Assembly (NCBI GenBank): GCA_024305745.1
Contig: JAHRBS010000005.1
Span: forward strand, 806,001 to 870,000
DNA: 64,000 nt
Direction: 5' to 3'
Source of the DNA: Polyporus tsugae
Taxonomy: Eukaryota > Basidiomycota > Agaricomycetes > Polyporales > Polyporaceae
Shown: one piece after another, positions 21,976 through 34,739 of the stretch
How positions within the stretch are numbered: position 1 is the stretch's first letter
Layout of the letters: every line of letters begins with the position of its first letter
Program-made: the position numbers and the translations under genes
The notes under the pieces: generated by a model
The model's input: the letters and a program-made list of their open reading frames with translations, nothing else
Database searches by the model: none
What the model was told of the DNA's origin: nothing

Positions 21976-22683
21976 CCTCCGAAGCGTGTTACCGGTTCGG
22001 CATTCTCTTTTCCACCTGCACCCCGAGCTGTCAGAGCCATGCTGACGTAGCACTCCGACAGGCGACGACTTAGAGTTCATGTGATAGGTACAAGAATTAC
22101 CGTTTGCAGCATGTCAATGGGCTTTAGATGGCTTCTTTCACGGATCGGATGGTCCCTATGTGGAAGAGCGACTACGTTCCTCGGATCCAAACAGTGAAGT
22201 ATATCCAGAGAAGGTGATACACTATTGGCCAAGGGCCAGCGAAGGTTTGTTCTAAAAGGATGTACAGCGGTGCGTTATTCTATACTTGAGTACCAGGATA
22301 CAACACGAGCCTGTCTGGCGTTTTGGCATCTTCATCATCCACTGTCTTACTGTTTTCCACTCGAACATGACTGGAACGTTGCCTGTTGCCGTCCACGCAA
22401 AGAACTCCCACAGGAAATCCCGTCAAACATCCATCTTTTAGAGTCCAAGTAAGTTTCCGATGACCCCGCGCTAACTTAGGACTGCGATATATAGGGATGA
22501 CGAAGTTCCTCCCACAGATGTGCCACCCTCACTCTTCGAATCGCCCCACTCCTCTGTCCAAGTGCAATCCCCGTGCCATCCCTCCCTCACGAGTATAGAT
22601 TGCGGATATTCATTCCTGGTGAGCATTTCGTTGTATCGCTATTTGATACGATTCGAAAGCTAACTAGGAAGGAGGTCTCTGCT
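21976..22683. other. Intergenic between HET genes: no supported gene
   Basis: 3' flank of HET gene 1 and promoter of HET gene 2. A possible 5'-UTR intron occurs near 22449-22494 (GTAAGT...ATATAG). No further ORF is supported. Confidence 0.45.
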
Positions 22684-24878
22684 ATGTGGGTCCTAAGCAC
22701 CGATCGCGCAGAACTGCATAACTTCATCAGCCCGGAGGCCATCGTGGGTGGCTACGCGATACTCTCCCATACGTGGAGCCCTACGGGCGAGCAAACCCTC
22801 CAGGAGGTTAGGGCCATTGGCGAGCGGTGCCGGCGGGAAGGCACGAATCCCCGGGACTACGTTGATCCCAAGGTCCGTGGGTGCTGTCTCCTGGCAGAGA
22901 AGGAGGGCTTTCGATGGGTGTGGATCGACTCGTGTTGCATCGACAAGACGAGCAGCACGGAGCTGTCCGAGTCAATCAACTCCATGTTCGAGTGGTACTC
23001 TCAGGCGGAGGTCTGCTACGCGTACCTGGCGGACGTCCCTCACGGCTGTATACTGCACGCTCAGGATTCCGCCTTTCGGAGAAGTCGATGGCACACTCGA
23101 GGGTGGACGCTCCAGGAGCTCATCGCGCCGGCCGTTGTCGTTTTCTTCTCCAGCGAATGGCAGGAGATCGGGACGAAGGCGACGCTCTGTGGCCTTCTCT
23201 CACAGATCACGGGCATTCCGTGGGCCGTCTTCACCCGGCAACGACTGTTCTCGGAATTCAGCGTCGCTCAACGGATGTACTGGGCCGTTGGCCGGAGCAC
23301 TACCAGACTGGAGGACGAGGCATACTCGCTCATGGGGCTGTTTGGCGTCAGCATTCCGACGAACTACGGGGAGGGGCATAATGCGTTCTATCGCCCTCAA
23401 CGTGAGATATTGAGGCACTCTTCGGACATGACCCTGTTCGCATGGGGACCCATAATCGGTGAATGCTGCGGGTTTGGGTCCGAAGATGCTATCTCGTCCG
23501 GTGTTGGGGACGCTTTCAGGTATCTTCTAGCCTCGTCCCCTAAAATTTTCGAATCACCCTCGGTTTACACGTCAACCTTGGTGAAGTGCGAGCACGTACA
23601 GCAGACGTATCCATCACCCATCGCTGTATGTGTTTTCACTTTGTGAAACCGTCATATCGCTAACGTCACGCTATCGATATACAGGATACACAAGAGAGTC
23701 AGGCCACGAGTGACCACCGGAATGGTCCCTTCGATCGGGTCGAACTCCCTCAAGTTACATTCACTAGTTATGGGGTAGAATGTCGACTCCCTCTGTTCGA
23801 CGCAGGCGATGTTACTATCGCCGTCCTTCTCTGCCAGTTGCCTAGCCGCGAACACGTAGGTCTCGTTCTCATGAGGGACCCATCCGCTCGGGACATATAC
23901 AGATCACGGTATCACGCCGGTTGTCGCCTACGCCGGGCCAAACCTCATTCCGGCATCAATAGCATTGTACGATTAGTGACCCTCGGGCGGGACCTGCATA
24001 ACATCCGCTTCGACGGGGCCCTCGTCCAGCCTGACATCTACATCGCGACCAGCCCGCTGGCGGCTTGGACATCTACTCGCGCGTCGATAGCTCGTCTCTC
24101 CTTCAACTGCAGTGCGAATCCCTTTGTCCATTTCCCCCACTGGCTCCTCTCCCGTCTCGCGATGCTCGGCTTCCAGGCCATTGAACAGACTTGTGCACAC
24201 CGTCACGGGGTGCGCTTCATTGACCACTCTGGGGAACACATCACCGTGGAGATTGGAGTGTGTTCGTCACACCCTCGAGGATTGGACGGCTCACCCACGC
24301 ACTGGGCTCGGGTCTCTTGCAGGGCGGGCTGCCCCAGCGACGAAAGCGCGCGCGTGCACGGTGCCCATGACTGCTCCGAAGACCATGTTCTCTCCTGGCC
24401 GATGTGGACCAAGGAGCGGACGGTCCGATTGTCCTTCGTTCCGCATGAACGAGCGCAAAAGTCGACCCTTGTCGTGCATCTCGAGCTGAAAGGTGCCATC
24501 TACGAGAACATGCTCCACAAGGCGCAGGTCACCATTCCCTCCCAAGAGGAACTCGACATGACGCGCGCGTTTCCACATGAGCCATGGGCGGACAGGCGGG
24601 TCGGCCAGACCCTACGAGGGAACGTAGGGTACAGGCAGTTGCTTCGGTCGCAGCTGTGGAGACTCGGGCCTTCCGACCTGGGACTCGGTCTGTGCGGTCC
24701 CTCATCGACTCGCTCCCATAAACCTGGCCGCATCCTGATCACCTACGCGCATCCCGGCCGTTCCCATCTCCCTTTCATCGCGCGCGAGGAGTTCCCGTAC
24801 GTAGAATTATCGGCTCGGTGGTCCATCCTCGACGATAGCTTGCACAATTTTGGTCCGGATACCTGGTCGTTAGATTGA
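22684..24878 (+). CDS. HET-domain protein 2
   Basis: Exons 22684-23625 and 23685-24878 (intron 59 nt, phase 0) give about 711 aa. It starts MWVLSTDRAELHNF. HET motifs are GGYAILSHTW, RWVWIDSCCIDKTSSTELS, YAYLADV and TRGWTLQELIAP, followed by RLEDEAYSLMGLFGVSIPT. The C-terminal module matches HET protein 1 in order: SYGVECRLPLF, REHVGLVLMRDP, LGRDLHNIRFDG, FPHWLLSRLAMLGF, HDCSEDHVLSWPMWTK and ERTVRLSF. An extra ~80-residue tail ends FGPDTWSLD. It lies in tandem with HET gene 1, 0.7 kb downstream and in the same orientation, as expected for local duplication followed by divergence. Confidence 0.88.
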
Positions 24879-25631
24879 CTCGGAGGTTCGCCAAGTAGTC
24901 AGCCTCATACACACCTCCCACCTTGATAATGTCCTCTATGTTTTGGCGAATCAGTGGCTTGTTAATATGCGATAAATACATACTATGCGCATTTCCTCAC
25001 TATGACGATCGTGCATGCGAGGACTTCAAATTTGTCCTCCGAGTAATAATAAAAAAAGTTGTAAGTACAGTAGAACGAAGTACAGTAAGTAGTAAAGACA
25101 GGGCGGCGCTTATCAACGCTGGCCGGCCGGACATCTCGGAGATGTGCCACGTGTCGTTGTCGCCTGTGTCTAAGCTCCTCTCACTGTCTCAGGCTCTCAT
25201 CCCAAACTCTCATCAGTGGCCCTCTACAGCGAGCTCAGAGAGCGATGTCGACCACTGCAATGCCCACCCAACCCCTATCGCGAGACTTTGAAGACTGCGT
25301 CGAACAGGTGAACATAAAATGTCTACATGCGATGGACGGTGCCAGTGACGCCTACAGATTGGAATGGGTACTAGCAGTCCTATGCGCACACACGAAGAAC
25401 ATGGTCATTCTCCAGCATCTGAGGGTGTGCGTGTTGGCTAGAGGACCATAACGACTAGTAAGTGATGATTGTCATTGGGGAGCGACTCTGCTAATCACGG
25501 GTATCTTGCACCTCACCTCTGACAGGGCTCCGGTATGGCAGCCGGACGCGTTTGATCGAAGCACGACGAGACTTCGAAATGCAACAAGCACGTCCATTTA
25601 CGCACCGCCACGGGGTCGCCGTCCATAGAAT
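24879..25631. other. Intergenic: no supported gene
   Basis: AT-rich stretches near 25030-25095, including a repeated AGTACAGTA motif. A small ORF at 25245-25451 is too weak to support. Confidence 0.45.
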
Positions 25632-26073
25632 ATGCATAATCCCACATTGATCCCTCCCCCCTCCTCAACATTCTGTCAGTCGAGAGGGGAGTCGGAAAGG
25701 GGAACGACAGGAGATTCGCAAAGTATACGCCAAACGGTGAGCATCCTTACCATGGTGGACTGGTGTAGGAACCAGATATGTGCAAGCCTTTTCACTGATA
25801 CGCACGAGGACAGAAGACAGCAGACAGCAGACGTCAGAGATGAGCAGCCCAACTTCGCAACCGAGCTTCTCCACCTCTGCCGGCATATCGCCCAGAGCAC
25901 GCGGTATGCTCACGTCCAGGGACATCACTTATAGGAGCACGCGCAACAGAGTGTATCGAGACTACATAGAGTCCGAGGGGCTAGATGGTGCGGAAATAGC
26001 CTTGCACGCTGTCTCCGATCGCGAGCTCAGGCTCTTATATGAACCCTTTGCGACTATCGTCGGCCGCATATAG
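25632..26073 (+). CDS. Possible small hypothetical protein (low confidence)
   Basis: A first exon from ATG 25632 (MHNPTLIPPPSSTF...) could be joined by a GTGAGC donor near 25737 to an exon near 25827 that reads TSEMSSPTSQPSFS and ends in LYEPFATIVGRI at 26073, giving about 115 aa. The second half (VYRDYIESEGLDG...DRELRLLYEPF) has protein-like composition. No family is recognised, the acceptor lies among several competing CAG triplets, and no promoter stands out. It may be spurious or a fragment of a larger gene. Confidence 0.25.
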
Positions 26074-26577
26074 GAATCTGCTGAATGACCTCGGCGAATC
26101 TCGCCTCTCAAGAACTCGGACACGTTTTGTCGTCGCAATCGACGACGAAGGGGGAAGTCGAGACCAGAGAACACTTGAACCAGGCAGGTACGTGTGATGT
26201 CGCATCACTCGTATATGAGCTTTGAGCCATATAGAGCGTCCCAGGCGCGGGCTGCAAAGGATGCAGTCATAGAAGACGTCACTCCTTGCCTCGAGCAGAT
26301 TTCTCCCTTATCCGTCCAATGACAACATGCGACCGGAGATATTGCTATCAGAGGGGAGGAGAACGGAGAAGAGGGGAAGTAGCTCACCATGCTCGAAGGA
26401 ACCCGTGCGACACGCTGGTGGGCCTCATATTCAGCTTGAGGCGAACCATTCGCCCAGCCTCGCGTCCGTCCGCCCTCCATCCTTGCGGCCTCCTTTACCC
26501 CCCTCGTATCCCTCTGTTCTCGTCTGCTCCGCCCTCCACCTTCTTCCTCTCTTCCCCTCGCTCGCAGGTTGTTCAAC

Positions 26578-27748
26578 ATGCGCACCGTCTTCTCTGCAGC
26601 TGTTGCTGTGAGTTCTTGCTTTTCGTGCTTCCGTCTCTCAAGCTTGTACTGACTGGTCGTCTCGCCCACAGCTCTCCGCTCTCGCCGCCTCGTTGGCAAA
26701 GCAGATCGTCATCACCATCGGCGGTAGCACACAGACACCCGACAATGCGACCACCGTTTTCGACCCTGATGTGGTCACCGCTGACATAGGCGACTTAATT
26801 GTCTTCAATTGTGAGTCTTTTTGTATGTCCTCCGCCTTTTTTTCCTTGTCTTCGTGCCTATCTCCACACCTCGAGGAGCTTGAGGGATGCCGTGCCGTGT
26901 TCCTGCTTCAGTTACCCGTGCTTCGTGACGATGCCATTTCTTTTCGGATGTTTATCGTATAGCTCAATTCCGGCTCTCTACTACGACTCTAATCCTTACC
27001 TCCCCTTATCGCGAACCAACCCTTGCATGTATTGTATATCCCTGTTCACTCTCTTCCCCGTCTCGATATACCTCTCACGCATACCACGTAAATTGAATTA
27101 TCTGCTAACTCCTCTACCTTCCCCCGACAGTCACCCAGGGGAACCACACCGCGACGCAGTCGACGTTCGCTGCGCCCTGCATCCCCTTGCACGATTTCAA
27201 CACTACTCTCAATGGGTTTGACTCGAGCTTCCGCAACGCCGGCAACTTCAGTGCAGTCACGACCCTGTCCGTCAATGTGGCGACCAACGACACAATCTGG
27301 TTCTTCGACTGGAACACCTGCGCGGAGGGTGGTGTCGGCGGGATCAACGTCAACGGCAGCAGCTACCAGACGCTGGACGGGTTCCGGGTGAGTGCCCCAC
27401 GTTTTCGTTTTCGTCTCTGTTTTGCGCCATCATCCGTCTTCTCGCGAGGCGGGCGTCGGCTCTGGCGCATACATGAGCCGCCTTTTCGTATTTTGTGACC
27501 GACTTGGACGACGGCTGATTTTGATCCTCCTTATTTTGCAGCGTAACGCGATGCGCCTGAACGGCACCGCGACGGAGAGCTCGAGCTCCACCGCTGCGCG
27601 GACGCGCACAGGGTCAGGGCCGAGCGGGACTGGCGCGGGGGGAGGCGCGAGCCCAAGCCCGGGGTCGAAGGAGAGCAGCGCAGAGCGCGCAGCTAGACTA
27701 GGGTTCGCGGCGGTCATCCCGATAGTCGCTGCGGCACTCTGGTTGTGA
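26578..27748 (+). CDS. GPI-anchored cupredoxin-like extracellular protein
   Basis: Four exons, 26578-26607, 26672-26810, 27131-27387 and 27542-27748, give 210 aa. A signal peptide (MRTVFSAAVALSALAASLA) leads into a plastocyanin-like fold: IVITIGGST, DIGDLIVFNFTQGNHTATQS, FAAPCIPL, then TIWFFDWNTCAEG. A Ser/Thr/Gly-rich linker and a hydrophobic tail (LGFAAVIPIVAAALWL) predict a GPI anchor. Basidiomycetes have many such serine-rich cupredoxins at the cell surface. The first copper His is kept (NHTATQS), but the second cluster, normally C...HC..GM, reads FDWNTCAEGGV, so the copper site looks lost. Intron 2 is long (320 nt). Role: cell wall or surface; exact function unknown. Confidence 0.85.
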
Positions 27749-28889
27749 TTGTTCCCCGACAAGGCGCTTTGGAGTGGACTGAAGTCCCGTTGCGCGTGTA
27801 CATGCGCTCTCTCCTTTCATCTCAGGATCGTCGACGCTTGATACCACCGGACCATATACCTGGTAACACTGGCGCGATCATCTTTCTGCCGTCGCGCGTC
27901 TCATGTAGTTTCCCTTCTTTGGGGGCCTTAGTGCGACACTGGATGTTATTTGATGTCATGACCATTTTTACCTGGACGACCTGCGTTGTTCCGCCGTTCT
28001 CTCTTACTGTATTCGAATGGGAACTACACGTTCCGTGCGAGGCCCAAGGGCGCCGATGAACATGTGTCTGTAGTATGTTCGGCTGATGTGTAGAACAACA
28101 GGGCCAGTACGACGCAAGTGCGCGATGCTCCGATCGATGACGCAAGGACTCCCTCGGAGGAAATCTTGAGGCGAGGCAAACAGGAACAAAGAGGGTGTTC
28201 AACTCAGTGCACTGCCGGGGGGTACCAAGTACTGTACTCTTCGTACGCATTCTTCAACCCTAACTGATATCCGAGTCCCACCAGCGAGCGGCACTCCCCT
28301 AATGCTAGGTATCATCGCTGTTCACGTTTGCTGCACGAGCCTGACGGAGCACTTTGTGAGAGGTCCAAGCACTCCCAAGGGCAGGCGGAGGCTGGCAGCA
28401 ACTCGATTCTCGAACCCCCGGCCAGTCATCGCCCTAGCCCTCCTCTACGAATTGAACACGTCTACTCCTCATGTTCAAGGGACATGGCTTCCTGGCATCG
28501 GTCTTCATCGGTCAGTATAGGGTCCTGGCCAGGTAAGTGCACAGCCTATGTTGTGCGTGGTGGTATTACTGGCTGACAAAGCATCCTCGTGTACCGGGTG
28601 CCAGCATCGCGTCACACAGGAATACAGCTAACCATGACAAGATCTCCGGTTAAGGACCGCTCGAAAGCGAAGCTAGATACACTGCCATGCACACACTTTG
28701 GCTGCTTGACGATGTTATATGCTCGCTGCATTGATTCAAAGACAGGACAGGACGCCTGACTCGCAAAATTGACCCAACAGAATCGTCCAAAGCATCCCTC
28801 TCGATTTCGGTGCGCTTCGTATGATACTGATCCCACAATTACCTATGCGATATCCAACTGACGATCAATCTAGGACAGTACCACTCTCG
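27749..28889. other. Intergenic: no supported gene
   Basis: 3' flank of the cupredoxin-like gene and promoter region of HET gene 3. Only short ORFs are seen and nothing was recognised. Confidence 0.45.
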
Positions 28890-30968
28890 ATGTGGTTGCT
28901 CAGCACCGACCGCGCCGAGCTTCACTACTTCAGCGACCCCGAGAGCGTACCGGGCGGATATGCAATCCTCTCACACGTCTGGGACAAGGAAGAGATGTCT
29001 TTCCAGGACATCCAGGCCCTGCGCAAGCAATGCGCCTCCCGTGGCCTCAAACGGTTCATCAAGCTCTCGCTGGGATCCACGACTACCCCACGCGACCTCG
29101 CGTCGGATAAGATTCGACAGTCTTGCATGATCGCGGAGCGCCATGGGTACAAATGGATCTGGAACGACACGTGCTGCATCAACAAGGAGAGCAGCTCGGA
29201 GCTGTCGGAGGCGATCAACTCGATGTACCGCTACTACTCCCTCGCCGAGATCTGCTACGCGTACCTCGGGGACGTTTCGCAGGTCGTTGGAGGGCTATAC
29301 TCCCGGGTATGGCACGGGTCGGGGTTCATGGAGAGCAGGTGGCACACGCGCGGATGGACACTGCAGGAGCTCATCGCACCGACGTTCCTCGTCTTCCTTT
29401 CCAAGGAGTGGCAAGTACTCGGTACCAAGGCTAACCTCGCCGATACGCTGGAGCAGATCACGAACATACCAGCGAAGGTATTGCGGAAGGAGGTCGAGCT
29501 GGGTAGCATGAGCGTTGCGCAGCGAATGTCGTGGGCCGCCGGGCGACAGACGACACGGCTAGAAGACGAGGCGTACTGCCTCATGGGAATCTTCTCGATC
29601 AACATGCCTACGCTCTACGGAGAAGGTCGGCGGGCCTTCCATAGGCTGCAAGAGGAGATCATGAAACAGTCGATCGACACTTCTCTGTTCGCTTGGGGTT
29701 CTCGTGCAAAACTGCCGTCTTTATGCCCTTCAGGCGCGACTCGGCGGAGACGCGGTGGCTCAGAGCATGATCACCATAAATCAGCGTCGTATCTCTTTGC
29801 AAGTTCCCCCTTATCTTTCAAAGATTGCACAGAGGTCATCTTCTCACCGCCTAGATCGTCCGTGAGTACTTGAGTCCTCCCCTTTCTCGACCATTAACCT
29901 TGTCATTGAAACTATACCCAGCTTCCCTCTCCAATATATGGAGCAGACCATCCATCAGCAACAACCTACCATTCATTCCATCTCGACGGACTCCCCACTT
30001 TGTCTATCACACCATACGGCGTGCACGCTCGTGTCCCCACCGTCGAGTTCCGCGGACTAACTATCGCAGTTATATGCTGTCACGTCTCCGCCAAAAACCG
30101 AGCCCCAATGGCACTACTGCTCACACATTGTCCAAGCGCATCCGATCCCACTCGCCCTCTATATCACACCGGTGGGCCTCTCGACAAGCGCATGGTCATA
30201 ATGGACATGACCTTGCCCATCAGGAACGCTGTGCCTCAATGGGGGGATATCTACATAACCCACCGCCCTCCCCCAGAAGCCGCGGCGTCGCTCAATCCGC
30301 GCATCCTCATCAACAGCAGCAACTACACCCCATACCGCATCTCCCGCCGCTTGCTCGACGCGTTCCTCGCCAAAGGCTGGGAGCTGCACTCCGTGACGCC
30401 GCCGGCTCAGGTGCCCTGGACAGGCTCGCCCCCTATCACGTTCACATTCCGGCGTACTGCCGCACAGTACTTCATCTGCGTCCACCTCGGGCGGTGCATG
30501 CACCCCGTCGCGGACGGCGAGGAGGTCGACATCGACTCCGACGACGGCAAAGGGGAGAAGGAGCGCCTGTTCCACTGGGACGATGGGTACGGGCCGCCGG
30601 TCGCGACGCACGGCCACCTCCTGCCGGAGCAGCGTTCTTGGCTGGCGCAGCCGAACTACTGGAAGGAGGAGAGCCACCCGTGGCGGGGCCGCAGCTGGGC
30701 GCGGGCGGAGCTGCACGTCGGGGAGCCGCCGAGCGCGGCGGGAGTGCATCAGCATCAGCCTGAGTGCGATGGGGACCACATCTCCGAGTGGCCGAACCGG
30801 ACGAAGACGTTCGAGACGTCGACGGGGTGGATGAACCATTACATCACGCTCGCGTTCGCGGGGTGCCCGATCAACCCTGCGTCTACGTTGGTCGTAGACA
30901 TCGAGTATTGGGAGGTAGCGAAGTTCGGGTTGGAGGTGGCGGGGCGGTCGGTCCCTTCTGTTGGTTAG
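28890..30968 (+). CDS. HET-domain protein 3
   Basis: Exons 28890-29861 and 29922-30968 (intron 60 nt, phase 0) give about 672 aa. It starts MWLLSTDRAELHYF. HET motifs: GGYAILSHVWD, KWIWNDTCCINKESSSELS, YAYLGDV and TRGWTLQELIAP, then RLEDEAYCLMGIFSINMPT. Two positions usually acidic in the core (VDTCCIDK in protein 1) are Asn here (NDTCCINK). An insertion of about 12 residues with Thr/Leu (FIKLSLGSTTTPRD) precedes the core. The C-terminal module is recognisable but more diverged, with PYGVHARVPTVEF, GLTIAVICC, HQPECDGDHISEWPNRTK and YITLAFAGCPINPASTLVVD. Same role as the other HET proteins by inference, possibly with altered activity. Confidence 0.87.
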
Positions 30969-31324
30969 CCTCGAAGGCGTTGAGTGTAGCCTCTGGAATC
31001 CATGATTTTGTGGCTTCCGTGGACCGGTTTCCAGGCAGCGGGGAGGTTGAGCATGCCTCCAATTGGGCCTGCTGTCCGTTCCATCCTATGTTTGAGGCTT
31101 TGGCCTTTTTTTAGATATCCGTATTAATAGTATATATTGACGTGGGTCAATCACTACATTGTGCACCAAGGGCGCCATAAGTGACTTACCCTCTAGAGCG
31201 ACATACAAACAATCCCGGCCAGCGAGCGATAGCAATAGGGCAATATATAACTAGCTAAATAAAGAACGTCCGTGCCCAGTCCCCGCTAGGCGAACGAGAA
31301 CACAAGATAGAAGTCTCGATAGGG

Positions 31325-33744
31325 TCAGCACTGCCCAAGGAAGCTGTTCTTTGGCATCGTCTGATTATAATCCTGGACCCACGTCGTGAGGTCAGGGTTG
31401 TTATACGCCTCACTATACCTGCGTATGCAAACACGCATCAGCATCTGAATCCGACTCTCCGCATCACCCAACCGCTGACAGATGCGAGAGCGAAAAAAAA
31501 AAACACCAAACGTACTGGTCGATATACGCCGCAGTGGGGAAGTCGGGCGGGTCGCACCCGACGTTGACCGCGCTCGGATCCTGGTAGACCCGGATATAGT
31601 CAATGCGCAGCGTACTTGGGAACGTGAGTTGGTCGAAATCGATCCCGCCAAAGTTCGTGGACATGCCCAAGTTCGTGATGAGGTACTGCAGAACAGATGC
31701 GCATCAACGTAGGAAAGGGGGGGGGGGTGTTGACTACCAAGACTGATGACTGACCATTGGTTCCTGGGGAACAGGACGCTCACTGATGCCGACGACATTG
31801 TCGGGCCCCATGACAGACTGATGGAGAGTCCACGAGATTTTGCCGTTGGCTATCCAGGTGATGTACTGTAACACGATGAGTTCAGAATGGGTCCGAGTCT
31901 TGGGGACGCAGTATGCTGGACTCACCGCATCACCAAAACCGGGCTTGTACTGGAAGCCGTATATCGAATAATTGGCGCCTTCGAACTCGTACGCGGTCTG
32001 GTCTGTGCACAAACGCCGCGTATGAGACGTTAAAGACAAATCGTGCATGCTATGGCCAATAGGGCGCACCGGTCTCGGTAATGACGGACGACGCCTGCTG
32101 GTATATTCCTCCGAGGTAAGTGTTGTTCTTGCTTATCGTGGCGTTGGCAAGGTCATAGGTGCCCCCCGTTGGGTTATATTTCCAGTTGAATGGCTATGCG
32201 GATGCCGTCAGTTGCGTCCAGCGAAAGACGGATCAAGTAACATACCGCCCACTGTCCAGACTGCGACACTGCTCCCACCTTTCCCCTCAAAGGCGACCCT
32301 CCGACCTAGGACAGTACCCGATCAGCATCGGATATCCGTGCATAACTTCCGAGTTGCAATCGCATACCTGGGCCTCGAACATATCGATCTCCGGCGCCGA
32401 CCGACCGACGTACTCCCCGTTCTCATGCACGGGGCCAGGGTGCGACTCCCCAGGGCAAGTACAGCGCGAGAGCCGCTGGCCAGGCAGGCGCGAGAGCGCG
32501 CCGCCGTTCTCCTCGTCGTTGCCGACTGTCGCCTGAACTGGCTGGCCGTCCACCAGCTGGTCCGCAACGGTACCGATGTCACACGCGTCATACGTATAGG
32601 GCCACTGCAGCGCGGGACGCACCATCCGTCACGGTCAACTTGAAAGCTGGTGCAAACCGTTGAACTCGAAGCGGACCACGCACCGTACCGTCAGTCGTCG
32701 CGCCATACCCCGCACGGCCCAGGTTCCCCATCGCCCAGACCGCCGGCCACAGGCCGCCCACGTTGTTGTACCCGGGCAGCATGACACGCGCCTCGACGAG
32801 CCCGCCCGTGAAGCAGAACTTGTTCCACGTCGACATCATACCGCCCGTGTAGTTCAGGTTGTGATTCGGGCGCGCAGAGAACTCGATCTCGAGCGAGCCG
32901 TTGCGCGTCGTGATCGCACTGGGGTCGTACCACTCCTTGTTGTTCGTCGCCCAGTAGTGGAGGTCGACCGCCTCCCAGTACGGGTCGTCGCCCGGGTAGA
33001 ACGTGCGGTCCTCGACGTTGAACTCGTCGCTGAACACAAGCTGCCACGTCTGGCCCGTCACGTAGTCCACCTTCGTGCGTGCCTCCTGCGGCGTGTCACG
33101 GTCGATGGGCCCGCGCAGGCCTGGGATGTCGGGAAGCTGACCGGAGGCGTTTATCCCGCCAAGGTTGAAGCCGCCTGAGTAGGATTGATTGGCCTTTGTG
33201 AGGTACGTCGCAATCGGGTAGCCGGCGCTGGAGGTGGGGAGTGTGAGCGAGTCGAGCCTGACGTGAACGCGAAGGGAAAGTGGGGCGGCGTACAAGAGCG
33301 CAAATATGCACGTGACTAAGAGGACCAAGCAGCCGAGATTCGTGAAGCCTCGCATGGAGAATACGTGTCCACTGTCCTTCCCCCGATCCTTCCGAGAATC
33401 AGAATCTGGATTGTGGAGATGGTCGTCCTCCTCTGGGCCGTCGAAAACGCTCAGATCTATAGGGAGGGCATACTGCAATTCAATGAATCAGATGTACCTA
33501 TTCAGGAGGAAGTGGGTGGAACACACCTTTTCTGAGATTGAAGGATGGGATACATTATCCATGAAAGGCTGTAATCAGCGTCACGTCAGATCAAACATCG
33601 TCGTCGCACATTCAAAAAATACCAACATACCAAGGAAGACGGCGAGCTCGTCCGGGGAATTCGTGGATTTTGCTTGTAGGCCGGTTGGGGTTGCATCTTC
33701 TGCCCGACCAGCTCTGGAGATAAAAGGCTAGCGGATGAGTCCAT
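31325..33744 (-). CDS. KRE6: KRE6/SKN1-family beta-1,6-glucan synthesis protein (GH16-like)
   Basis: About ten exons on the minus strand. The first three are 33631-33744, 33527-33568 and 32684-33472, all joining in frame from the ATG at 33744 (MDSSASLLSPELVGQKM). A cytosolic N-terminus (~95 residues) is followed by one membrane segment (LGCLVLLVTCIFALLYAA), giving a type II topology. The lumenal SKN1 domain has WQLVFSDEFNVEDRTFYPGD, DPYWEAVDLHYWATNNKEWY and GGLVEARVMLPG, then the GH16-type active-site motif APEIDMFEAQ, and ends YNQTMPKNSFLGQC. In yeast, Kre6/Skn1 act in the ER/Golgi and at the plasma membrane in beta-1,6-glucan assembly. Introns carry an A-run (near 31493) and a G-run (near 31720). 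It is convergent with HET gene 3. Confidence 0.93.
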
Positions 33745-34739
33745 ACCCTCAGTTCCCAGACCTTGGCAATGCGATTCGGAGTTGTTGGAATACTTGTAGA
33801 GACAGAAAGTGAAAGGGAGTGGATGATGTTGTTAAAGAACCGAGTCCTGGACAGGTATTGCGAGTATGTGTGGAGAAAGAAGAGAGCTATGGTGCATTCA
33901 TGTTTGCAGCTCTTTCCAAATTCCAATACTCAGCTTGACAATATTTAGGCCCCCGGTCCCACTCGGACGTAGTTCCATATGCACACCCTGCGCACATGTA
34001 CAACATATCCGTCCATGTCCATCAAAATGGGACCCCTGCCGCTGATGCCGTTAATGGCTATGTACTGTGGAGATTTTCTGGAAGGCGCGACGTGAGCATA
34101 TCTCGCCAAGCTCTTCACCTTTTCGCGCTTCGTATTTGAGAGATGGAAATGAAATATCCACCCCCTCCCTTCGCATCTTCGCGAGGGATCCCTTTCAAGT
34201 CGGACCAGTCTTCCTCCAGCGGGCACAACCCTCCATCAGCGGCATCATCACAATGATCTGCGGCAGCGTTCTAAGCTTGCCGCACCAGTACAACACCAGT
34301 ATTTGTAGTCTCCCTGCACGGCTGAGTCCGAATAGTTGAAGCTATCGAGTCTGTGCTCCGCTGGAGCAAGGGAAGGAGCCCGCCCGCCGGCAGGGAGACG
34401 AGCGCTCGGCGAGCACCGTGTGTAGGTGAAGCCGGTGTCACTGCCAGAGCCAGGGGTCTCTCGATCGTAGCCATGACTGTGGATATGAAATAATTAGGGT
34501 AGTCATGAGAAAAACGGAAAGATTCGCTCGCCTTCGCTCGCACTCCGCATCGCCGCCGTACGGTGGGACTGGTACTAGTACTGTGGGACAGTCGGATATG
34601 TTGTTGTTATGAAGGTATGTGCCCATCCGTATCATCTACCACTCGAACTCCGTGGGTCGGGGGAAAGACGGCGGGACCATGACCGTGATGCTGAGATGGG
34701 AGCGATGAGAATGTCTTCGTTGACGAGAGGGAGGGGCGT
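33745..34739. other. Intergenic: no supported gene
   Basis: Promoter region of the KRE6-like gene, then sequence without convincing ORFs, ending at the HET fragment. Confidence 0.45.

Noticed and set aside
26205..26699. 164-codon minus-strand ORF
   Set aside because: It runs antisense over the promoter and first exons of the cupredoxin-like gene and is Arg/Glu-rich from the complement of CT-rich DNA.
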